Assembly: GCF_900176605.1 (NCBI RefSeq)
Contig: NZ_FXLP01000004.1
Location: 62,001-126,000 of the forward strand
DNA from: Peptoniphilus vaginalis
GTDB lineage: Bacteria > Bacillota > Clostridia > Tissierellales > Peptoniphilaceae
Length of the DNA stretch: 64,000 bases
Direction of reading: 5' to 3'
The notes beneath the pieces were generated by a model. That model made no database searches. It was not told the origin of the DNA and worked only from the letters and a program-made list of their open reading frames with translations. Both the position numbers and the translations under genes were made by a program. Shown here piece after piece: positions 14,949-21,538 of the stretch (its first letter is position 1; each line of letters begins with the position of its first letter).

Positions 14949-16061
14949 ATGGATATACTTTTAGAAGGGATTTTAAATCTCGAAGTTAAACACATAATTA
15001 TGTTTATCATTGGAGGCATCTTAATTTATCTTGCCATTGATAAGGAATACGAACCCTCTCTTCTTCTTCCCATTGGTTTTGGTGCAATTATTTCTAATAT
15101 TCCACTATCATCAGCTATTGGAGATGGGGGCTTCTTGACAATACTCTATAAGGCAGGGATTGCCACAGAGCTTTTCCCAGTTTTAATCTTTATAGGTGTA
15201 GGCGCAATGATCGACTTTAAACCACTTATTGCATCGCCTTTCATGCTCTTCTTTGGAGCGGCGGCGCAATTTGGAATTTTTGCCACAATGCTCTTTGCTA
15301 TCTCAACTGGCAAGTTCTCACTTCCTGAAGCAGCGTCAATTGGCATAATCGGTGCAGCCGACGGTCCAACATCAATTTATGTTGCAAAGGTCTTTGCTCC
15401 AAATTATTTGGGACCAATATCTGTAGCTGCCTATTCTTATATGTCTCTTGTGCCAATTATTCAGCCACCAGTTATTAAACTTTTGACAACTTCTAAGGAA
15501 AGAAAAATCAGGATGAAGTACACTACTGTTCACGTTCCAAAGAAGGTTGAAATATTATTTCCAATTGTAATTACACTTATAGCTGGAATAATAGCACCTA
15601 TGTCTGTGTCCCTCATTGGGGCCTTGATGTTTGGTAACTTAATAAGAGTCTGTGGAGTTCTTGAAAGACTTTCTATCTCTGCCCAAAACGAACTTTCAAA
15701 CCTTGTTACAATTTTGCTTGGGATAACAATTGGTGGGACTATGTCTGCCGATGCCTTTTTAAATGTCAACACTCTTATGATACTTGCCATGGGACTTGTT
15801 GCCTTTATCTTTGACACAGCAGGTGGTGTTCTCTTTGCAAAGTTCTTAAACTTATTCTTAAAGAACAAGGTCAACCCAATGATTGGCGCAGCAGGTATCT
15901 CAGCCTTCCCTATGTCTGGTAGAGTTGTGCAAACTATGGCAGCTAAGGAAGACCCAACAAACTTTATTCTTATGCAAGCTATGTCAGCCAACGTTGCAGG
16001 ACAACTTGGCTCAGTAGTTGCTGGTTCAATGATTTTGGCTCTTGTGCCAATGTTTATGTAG
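14949..16061 (+). CDS. Na+-translocating decarboxylase beta subunit, orphan copy
   Basis: A 370-residue membrane protein of the OadB/GcdB/MmdB family, which couples decarboxylation of carboxybiotin to export of Na+. It shares the core ADGPTSIYVAK and GRVVQTM segments with the GcdB copy at 46076-47212 ([17 protein letters not shown]). A gamma-type gene follows 10 bases downstream, but no carboxytransferase or biotin carrier gene is here. AGGAGG precedes the ATG. It may replace or complement GcdB, or use partners encoded elsewhere; its substrate cannot be read from the sequence. Confidence 0.88.
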   Translation: MDILLEGILNLEVKHIIMFIIGGILIYLAIDKEYEPSLLLPIGFGAIISNIPLSSAIGDGGFLTILYKAGIATELFPVLIFIGVGAMIDFKPLIASPFMLFFGAAAQFGIFATMLFAISTGKFSLPEAASIGIIGAADGPTSIYVAKVFAPNYLGPISVAAYSYMSLVPIIQPPVIKLLTTSKERKIRMKYTTVHVPKKVEILFPIVITLIAGIIAPMSVSLIGALMFGNLIRVCGVLERLSISAQNELSNLVTILLGITIGGTMSADAFLNVNTLMILAMGLVAFIFDTAGGVLFAKFLNLFLKNKVNPMIGAAGISAFPMSGRVVQTMAAKEDPTNFILMQAMSANVAGQLGSVVAGSMILALVPMFM

Positions 16062-16071
16062 GGGTGATAAG

Positions 16072-16197
16072 ATGGACATGAATGTATTTATGCAAGGTGT
16101 TGAAGTAGCAGTGTGGGGACTAGCTGGAGTCTTCGCTGTCCTTATACTCTTCTACCTATCAACTAAACTTATGCTAAAAGTTTTTAAAGAAAAATAA
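16072..16197 (+). CDS. Small gamma-type subunit of a Na+-translocating decarboxylase
   Basis: A 41-residue protein with one membrane segment (WGLAGVFAVLILFYLSTKLML) and a basic C-terminus. The segment resembles OadG/GcdD proteins, which help assemble the membrane complex. The ATG follows GGGGTGAT and lies 10 bases after the beta subunit stop, so the two are co-transcribed. A near-copy of its last 26 codons and its terminator occurs at 17599-17743. Confidence 0.8.
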   Translation: MDMNVFMQGVEVAVWGLAGVFAVLILFYLSTKLMLKVFKEK

Positions 16198-16275
16198 TTT
16201 TCGAAAATTTAATAGACATGAAAAAAGGTGATGTGCAAGAATAGGTAAATCTATTCTACACATCACCTTTTTATT
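16120..16275 (+). repeat. Left copy of a duplication: gamma-gene 3' half plus terminator
   Basis: The block from CTAGCTGGAGT through the terminator hairpin is repeated with few changes at 17599-17743. The two copies bracket a two-gene minus-strand cassette. Confidence 0.88.
16221..16272. terminator. Bidirectional terminator after the gamma gene
   Basis: AAAAAGGTGATGTG pairs with CACATCACCTTTTT around an inner AGAATAG / CTATTCT stem. It ends the beta/gamma operon and the convergent small gene. Confidence 0.88.
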
Positions 16276-16280
16276 AAAAT

Positions 16281-16514
16281 TTATTTTTCAATTTTTTCTT
16301 CATCTTTATCATTTAATGCTTTTTCTAAATTATCAAGTTTTTCCAACATATCATCAAATTTTTTGTTGAAAATAATATGCTGAATTATTAACATAATATA
16401 TAATGAAACGCCAAATCGTGAACCTATAATCCATAATTCGGGATATGGTAAACAGAAAACTAAAATAAAACCTACAGTTGCAATTATAAAAAACTTAAAA
16501 ATATTTTCTATCAT
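16281..16514 (-). CDS. Small membrane protein with charged tail
   Basis: A 77-residue protein with two hydrophobic segments (FFIIATVGFILVFCLPYP and VSLYIMLIIQHIIF) and a highly charged C-terminal helix rich in K, D and E. ATG 16514 follows GGGAGG. It starts 20 bases after the stop of the secreted-protein gene, so the two form an operon within the cassette. I do not recognise a family. A partner or immunity role for the secreted protein is only a guess from size and arrangement. Confidence 0.65.
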   Translation of the reverse strand: MIENIFKFFIIATVGFILVFCLPYPELWIIGSRFGVSLYIMLIIQHIIFNKKFDDMLEKLDNLEKALNDKDEEKIEK

Positions 16515-16534
16515 AATACCTCCCTTACTAAGCA

Positions 16535-17404
16535 TTATGCCATTACTATATATCCATCGCCCATTTCTTTAGTATTCGCACTAAATCCTATGGAAACTAA
16601 ATTAGAACCAGAAATATTAATACTTGGTAATACACCTAAATAATTGTGAAGATACTTACCATGGACTTCAACATAATCCTTATTTTCTCTATTATTATCA
16701 ATAACCAAATAAACTTTTCCACTACTTAAAGATCTTAGACCGCCAGGTCCATAGCTTTGTTCAAAATCAAATCTTAAACCTTGAACTAATCCATTAGGAG
16801 AATAATATTGTTCGTCTTTGTAATTGCCATCTAAATCTCTATATGTAACTTTCATTACTGTTCTATCTAAATTAGCTGTAAATCCATCGCTAAATCCAAA
16901 AACGACAGTATCTTTCCCTGCCCAAACAGGAGCAGACTCCCATGCCCAATAAGCATCAACAACTGCGTAATCTCCATATTCAAATCTATTTTTGTACATA
17001 TTAAATCGAAAGTTTGCACTAGCTCTTCTTGCAACATCATTTGAAACTTTATCAGCACTCAATCCTTTAGTGGACAGTATTGCATCAATTTGTCTATCAT
17101 TAAAATTCATTTTCTCTAATTCATTACGTGAATTATTGGATAAATTAATTATCTCTTGTTTAAAATAAAGTGTTTCATCATGTTTATCACTATAACTATA
17201 CCTTAATTCAGAAATTATCTCTTTTTCAATGATTGCATCAAATTCATTGATAGTTTTTGAAACATGCGATTTAGATAATTCCGAAAACTCTGGAGCTGGA
17301 GAATCCATAAATTTCTGAATTTCTGTATCAATGCTTCTTGCATACACACTCGACGAACTAATCAAAACAAATACTAAAAATGTTAAGTTTGCTAACCTTT
17401 TTAT
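16535..17404 (-). CDS. Unrecognised secreted protein, non-canonical start likely
   Basis: The frame gives a clear signal peptide only if it is extended upstream of the TTG at 17365: KRLANLTFLVFVLISSSSVYA then RSIDTE. Within that open stretch no ATG, GTG or TTG exists. An ATA at 17404-17402 sits six bases behind AGAGG and is the best start, or the original ATG has mutated. The mature part is about 265 residues, helical at first (many E, K, S) and then rich in aromatic residues and glycine (YWAWESAPVWAG, SYGPGGLRSLSSG). I know no match. With the small membrane protein downstream it forms the cassette between the gamma-gene repeats. Confidence 0.65.
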   Translation of the reverse strand: MKRLANLTFLVFVLISSSSVYARSIDTEIQKFMDSPAPEFSELSKSHVSKTINEFDAIIEKEIISELRYSYSDKHDETLYFKQEIINLSNNSRNELEKMNFNDRQIDAILSTKGLSADKVSNDVARRASANFRFNMYKNRFEYGDYAVVDAYWAWESAPVWAGKDTVVFGFSDGFTANLDRTVMKVTYRDLDGNYKDEQYYSPNGLVQGLRFDFEQSYGPGGLRSLSSGKVYLVIDNNRENKDYVEVHGKYLHNYLGVLPSINISGSNLVSIGFSANTKEMGDGYIVMA

Positions 17405-17577
17405 AAGATGCCTCTTATTATTAAAACAAAATTACTTAATTAGATAAAACGTTATCTTATTTAGAGGTTATCATAGAAATTATTTTTTATCAATAAACTA
17501 TTTATAATTTATTAATTAATTTTATTTTTAATATAAACTTTTAAATCTTCTTATAGTTTATACATATTATGTAGAGA

Positions 17578-17676
17578 GTGAAAGTCGAACTTTGGAGCCT
17601 AGCTGGAGTTTTCGCTGTCCTTATACTCTTCTACCTATCAACTAAACTTATGCTAAAAGTTTTTAAGGAAAAATAA
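17578..17676 (+). pseudogene. Truncated second copy of the gamma-type subunit gene
   Basis: From 17599 the sequence repeats the gamma gene, encoding LAGVFAVLILFYLST and the same C-terminus to a TAA at 17674-17676. Upstream similarity decays (VKVELWS against EVAVWG) and the original start is gone; a GTG at 17578 could start a 32-residue product. No beta gene precedes it. It is best read as a remnant made by the duplication that accompanied cassette insertion. Confidence 0.75.
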
Positions 17677-17743
17677 GTTTGATTTTAAAAAAAAGTGATG
17701 TGCAAGATAGGTAAATCTATTCTACACATCACCTTTTTATTAA
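17599..17743 (+). repeat. Right copy of the duplication, including terminator
   Basis: It repeats 16120-16275 with a handful of substitutions and small gaps. The terminator hairpin (GTGATGTG / CACATCAC) is also retained. Confidence 0.88.
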
Positions 17744-17828
17744 ATTTTATTTTTCAACCTTTTTTCACTAATACCTAATTCTTATTCTAATTTTTTAAAA
17801 TTTAAAAATGATGAATTGCAAATAATAT

Positions 17829-18868
17829 TGCGACACCTAAATTAAACTAAGTTCATGTAAAAATAATTCAAATGGAGTTTGATAATTTAGACATTTCCTA
17901 GGTCTGCTGTTAAGCTCCATTAAATTTTTAATAAGATCTTCTTCAGATATCTCTGCTAAATCTGTCTTTTTAGGATAATATTCTCTCAATAGACCATTTG
18001 AATTTTCATTACTTCCTCTTTGCCATGCTGAATATGGGTCAGCAAAGTAAAAGTCTATCCCAAGCTTTTCAACTTCATCATAGCAAGCAAATTCTTTTCC
18101 TCTATCTGATGTAAAACTTTTTAAGGCTTCTTTTGGAAGTGATTTAACAAGTTTATTTATTGCTTCAAACATTGAATCTTTGCTTCTATCTTTCATTGGT
18201 AATGCTATATAAAACCTTGTTTTTCTTTCAACAAATGTTGCTAAACACCCTTTGCTTTTTCCTCTAGAAGACACAACTGTATCAAGTTCCCAGTCTTGTG
18301 CCCCTTGGGTATGTCCGAAGGAAACCCTATACTTTATGTTTTTTGGTCTTTTTCTTATAGATGTACCTATGTTAAATTTTCCTCTTGTTTCTTTGCTTTT
18401 TCTAGACTTACCTTTTCTTCTTAATCTTGAAATATCAAAATCTATTACTCCAGAATAAATCCAGTTATATATTGTTTTAAAGCTTAATATTCCTTTATAA
18501 AGGCAACCTACAATTTGCTCAGGTGACCATTTAGAATTAAGCTTTTCTTTGATATTTTCTAATATTTCATAAGTTACTTTAGTTTTTCTTCCTTTTAATG
18601 ATGATTTAGATTCTTTATCTCTTTCTGCTAGGCCAGCTTCGTATTCAGTATCACATCTTTTAAGCTCTCTAGCTATTGTGGAATGATGACATCCTAAAAT
18701 TTTCGCTATTCTTCTAGAAGAATAGCCCTCTTTGTTTAATACCTCTATCTTATTTCTTTCGTTTAGTGTAAGATGTTTATAGCTCATATTAACCTCCGTG
18801 TGTGTTTTTGTCGTTATTAACATTTTACACGAAGTTAGTATGAGTTTTTATTTTTTATTTGTGTCGCA
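17829..18868 (-). mobile_element. IS30-family insertion sequence
   Basis: An element of about 1.04 kb with one transposase gene. Terminal inverted repeats can be seen as TGCGACAC at 17829-17836 and its complement GTGTCGCA at 18861-18868, followed inward by AT-rich partial matches. Length and single gene are normal for IS30. It lies between the duplicated gamma remnant and a small membrane-protein gene, whose stop is 8 bases beyond the right end. Confidence 0.82.
17837..18787 (-). CDS. IS30-family transposase
   Basis: A DDE transposase of 316 residues. The N-terminal HTH is typical (YKHLTLNERNKIEVLNKEGY, then SSRRIAKILGCHHSTIARELKR). The catalytic core carries WELDTVVS, FTSDRGKEFACYDE and a C-terminal SNENSNGLLREYYPK segment, which supply the D, D and E residues. 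ATG 18787 follows GGAGG with 5-base spacing, which I prefer to the longer frame starting at 18823. The reading frame is intact, so the element may be active. Confidence 0.93.
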   Translation of the reverse strand: MSYKHLTLNERNKIEVLNKEGYSSRRIAKILGCHHSTIARELKRCDTEYEAGLAERDKESKSSLKGRKTKVTYEILENIKEKLNSKWSPEQIVGCLYKGILSFKTIYNWIYSGVIDFDISRLRRKGKSRKSKETRGKFNIGTSIRKRPKNIKYRVSFGHTQGAQDWELDTVVSSRGKSKGCLATFVERKTRFYIALPMKDRSKDSMFEAINKLVKSLPKEALKSFTSDRGKEFACYDEVEKLGIDFYFADPYSAWQRGSNENSNGLLREYYPKKTDLAEISEEDLIKNLMELNSRPRKCLNYQTPFELFLHELSLI

Positions 18869-18875
18869 TTTAATT

Positions 18876-19262
18876 TTACAACTTATTAAATAAAAAAATA
18901 TTTTCACCTAAAAGCAACATAAAGTACAGTAAATTAAAATCAAAAATATAGAAAAAATTCTCAGGCAAATAACATTTTTTTGTTACTACATAAATTATAA
19001 GTATGAAAATTTCAATTAATAAAAATATCCCAAGCTTATTTTTTTCTTGTTTGCTTGCAAAATTAAAATAGTAGGCAAGCATAAATCCCAAAAATAAAAT
19101 CATTAAGATTTTAAATAAAAATAAAATAATCATATATTTTATATCAAAGGTTTCTTGAATTTTCCCATTGATGTACTCAAAAACCTTTAGATAGATTAAA
19201 TTAAAAATCGGAAAACAAAATAATGATATTATTAAATTTACATATTTTTTCATAATAGACAC
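18876..19262 (-). CDS. Small four-helix membrane protein of unknown function
   Basis: A 128-residue protein with about four hydrophobic segments and a short charged start (MKKYVN at ATG 19253, or GTG 19262). No family is recognised. Its stop lies 8 bases from the IS30 end, so the original 3' end may have been replaced by the insertion. The lipoprotein gene ends 15 bases upstream, suggesting a shared transcript. Confidence 0.6.
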   Translation of the reverse strand: MSIMKKYVNLIISLFCFPIFNLIYLKVFEYINGKIQETFDIKYMIILFLFKILMILFLGFMLAYYFNFASKQEKNKLGIFLLIEIFILIIYVVTKKCYLPENFFYIFDFNLLYFMLLLGENIFLFNKL

Positions 19263-19277
19263 TCAATCAGTTAATTT

Positions 19278-19691
19278 CTACTTATCTTCTTCACCAATAA
19301 AGGAGTATTTTGTATTCCAATGTTCAAAAACTAAATCAGGCTTAGGGTCCTCATCCTTGTAAGTTCTCATGCCATATATCCCAGTCACAGGCTCTTCAAA
19401 GCCATCAAACTTCATTATTACTTCATAGCCTGCGCCAGCTTTTTTTAATTTATAAGTGCCAGTATAGTCATAGGCACTGTTTCTATCAGTCAAGACAAAA
19501 TTTTTCTTGTCAAATTTAAGAGCCATGTCATTGCTTAATTCTACTCCATAATCTGTATTTATCATGCTTTCCAAAGTCCACTTTACATTATAAATTTTTT
19601 TGTCTGGAAGATTTTCATCCTTGCCTGTGCAGGCTGTAAGAATTATTCCTGCCACAAAAATTAAAAATAAAATTTTTAAAAATTTTTTCAT
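19278..19691 (-). CDS. Lipoprotein of unknown function
   Basis: 137 residues with a lipoprotein signal (MKKFLKILFLIFVAGIIL then TAC). The mature part has a pattern of short beta-strand-like segments (VKWTLESMINTDYG, GTYKLKKAGAGYEVIMKFDG), as in META- or lipocalin-like small lipoproteins, but I cannot assign it. It should be attached to the outer face of the membrane. The reading frame is intact and starts behind AAGGAG. Confidence 0.7.
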   Translation of the reverse strand: MKKFLKILFLIFVAGIILTACTGKDENLPDKKIYNVKWTLESMINTDYGVELSNDMALKFDKKNFVLTDRNSAYDYTGTYKLKKAGAGYEVIMKFDGFEEPVTGIYGMRTYKDEDPKPDLVFEHWNTKYSFIGEEDK

Positions 19692-19798
19692 ATGTAACTC
19701 CTTCTTTTATTCCTTTAATTAACAAAAGTGTTCTTACTAATATTTTAATCAACTTGGCATTTTATTGCAATCACTTGTTAATAATCGGGATAATTGGA

Positions 19799-19804
19799 TA
19801 TAAT
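19799..19804 (+). promoter_or_regulatory. -10 element of the tpx promoter
   Basis: TATAAT with TTGTTA 18 bases upstream (19775-19780) and the tpx start 40 bases downstream. Confidence 0.6.
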
Positions 19805-19843
19805 TATTGTGTAAAATGAAAAATAATTTTAGGAGGAATTAAA

Positions 19844-20344
19844 ATGGATATAACATTTGCTGGAAATAAAGTAAATCTTGAAGGAAAAGAAATCAAAGTT
19901 GGAGACGTGGCTCCATCATTTAAGGCAGTTAAGAGGAACCTATCTGACTTTAACTCAGATGACCTAAAGGGCAAAATCGTAGTTTATTCAGTTGCACCAT
20001 CAATTGACACACCAGTTTGTGCTCTTCAAGCAACTACTTTTAACGAAGAAGCTACAAAGTTATCTGATGACGTTAAAATCGTAACTGTGACAGTTGACCT
20101 TCCTTTCGCACAAGAAAGATTCTGTTCTGTTAAGGGAATTGAAAACGCAGACATCGTTTCTGACTACAAATACAAGGAATTTGGAGAAAAATTTGGCTTT
20201 ATGATTAAAGAATTCCAACTACTTGCTCGTGGAGTAGTAATTGTTGACAGAGACGGAAAAGTTGCTTATGTTGAATATGTTCCTGAAGTAACTCACGATG
20301 TTAACTTTGACAAGGCTCTTGAAGAAGTTAAAAAATTAAAATGA
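19844..20344 (+). CDS. tpx: Thiol peroxidase Tpx
   Basis: A 166-residue atypical 2-Cys peroxiredoxin that reduces hydroperoxides with electrons from thioredoxin. The peroxidatic Cys59 lies in SIDTPVCALQ and the resolving Cys94 in QERFCSVKG, the Tpx spacing. AGGAGG precedes the ATG. The stop overlaps the rlmH start (ATGA), so rlmH is translationally coupled. It fits an anaerobe's oxygen defence. Confidence 0.95.
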   Translation: MDITFAGNKVNLEGKEIKVGDVAPSFKAVKRNLSDFNSDDLKGKIVVYSVAPSIDTPVCALQATTFNEEATKLSDDVKIVTVTVDLPFAQERFCSVKGIENADIVSDYKYKEFGEKFGFMIKEFQLLARGVVIVDRDGKVAYVEYVPEVTHDVNFDKALEEVKKLK

Positions 20345-20823
20345 TAAACATTAATTTAATTGTACTTGGCAAAATCAAGGAAAATTATTTTAAGGATGCC
20401 ATAAATGAGTACAAAAAAATGCTTAAATCCTATGCCGATTTAAGCATTTTTGAAATTATGGACGAACCCTGCCCCGAAAATTTGTCAGACAAGGACATGG
20501 AGAAGGTAAAAAATGTTGAAGGTGAAAAAATCCTCTCAAAGATAAAGGATGGTGCCTATGTCATTGCCCTTGAGATTGGTGGAAAGAGCCTTGACTCAGT
20601 GACCTTTGCAGATAAAATAAAGGACCTTATGATTGACGGCCACTCCAATATAACTTTTGTCATTGGTGGAAGTCTTGGATTATCTGATGAAGTTTTATCT
20701 AGGGCTGACTACAAGCTTAGCTTCTCCAAGATGACCTTCCCCCACAAGCTCATGAGGGTTATTTTAATGGAGCAAATCTACAGGGCCTTTAGAATAATAA
20801 ATAACCACCCCTACCACAAGTGA
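20341..20823 (+). CDS. rlmH: 23S rRNA pseudouridine-1915 N3-methyltransferase
   Basis: A 160-residue SPOUT-fold enzyme that methylates pseudouridine 1915 in helix 69 of 23S rRNA. The SAM-binding knot is seen in FVIGGSLGLSDEV and the conserved C-terminal RVILMEQIYRAFRIINNHPYHK-type end (residues about 139-160). It overlaps tpx by 4 bases and is followed 6 bases later by an unknown gene. Confidence 0.96.
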   Translation: MININLIVLGKIKENYFKDAINEYKKMLKSYADLSIFEIMDEPCPENLSDKDMEKVKNVEGEKILSKIKDGAYVIALEIGGKSLDSVTFADKIKDLMIDGHSNITFVIGGSLGLSDEVLSRADYKLSFSKMTFPHKLMRVILMEQIYRAFRIINNHPYHK

Positions 20824-20829
20824 GGTATT

Positions 20830-21351
20830 ATGAAATTAAATTTACTAAATCAAGTTTTTTCCTTTCACGATTTTCGCCTTACAAATATCGAAAATTTACC
20901 TGACAAGGTACTTTTATATTTTGATCAAGGCATTTATTTTGAAAAAAAGAGCGACGACCAAAAAGATTACATGATGAAAAATCCAAGGCTTATCCTTCAT
21001 AAAACTTACACATCTTTTTCTAAAGAAGAAATGGGAGATATACTTGGAGGAATAATTCACGCCTTTGATCCAGACTTTGATCTTGAGGGTGGGCTTAGTG
21101 ACCTAGATGATAACTTTGATAATGGTCTTGAGATAAATCTTTATAAGGATGGAACCTACAAAAGAATTACTCTTGAAGAATTTTTAAAACTTGACTTCGA
21201 AGTGATTAATGAATCCTTTGGCTACGCCTACATGAGACTTTCTGGAATAGTCACAGGCTTTGAGGATACAAGTGAGTGGCAAGATGCTTCAATAGAAATT
21301 TATTACAACAATGAGGCAGAACTTATCTACGATTCAATAGAAAAATTATAA
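20830..21351 (+). CDS. Acidic protein of unknown function
   Basis: 173 residues, rich in D and E, no signal peptide or membrane segment, and no motif I recognise. GAGGTATT lies just before the ATG. It is the last gene of the tpx-rlmH operon and is followed by a terminator. Confidence 0.65.
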   Translation: MKLNLLNQVFSFHDFRLTNIENLPDKVLLYFDQGIYFEKKSDDQKDYMMKNPRLILHKTYTSFSKEEMGDILGGIIHAFDPDFDLEGGLSDLDDNFDNGLEINLYKDGTYKRITLEEFLKLDFEVINESFGYAYMRLSGIVTGFEDTSEWQDASIEIYYNNEAELIYDSIEKL

Positions 21352-21372
21352 TTAGCTCAAACTTGAGCTAAT
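21348..21372 (+). terminator. Terminator of the tpx-rlmH operon
   Basis: ATTAGCTCAA / TTGAGCTAAT stem followed by seven T. Confidence 0.85.
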
Positions 21373-21456
21373 TTTTTTGCAATAAATTATTTTTGACTCT
21401 TATATGCTAAATATAAACACTTATATGATGGAAGAATAACAAAAGCACAAAGTAAA

Positions 21457-21481
21457 AAATACCTCATATGAGGTATTTTTT
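21457..21481. terminator. Palindromic hairpin between converging operons
   Basis: AAATACCTCATATGAGGTATTT is a palindrome with A and T runs on both sides and can work in both directions. Confidence 0.6.
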
Positions 21482-21496
21482 GGATAAATAACACAA

Positions 21497-21521
21497 AAAA
21501 GGACTCACAAGAGTCCTTTCT
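21497..21521 (-). terminator. Terminator of the SLH protein gene
   Basis: On the minus strand AAAGGACTC / GAGTCCTTT is followed by TTTTG, 18 bases behind the stop. Confidence 0.75.
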
Positions 21522-21538
21522 TTCTCCTATTTAATAGT

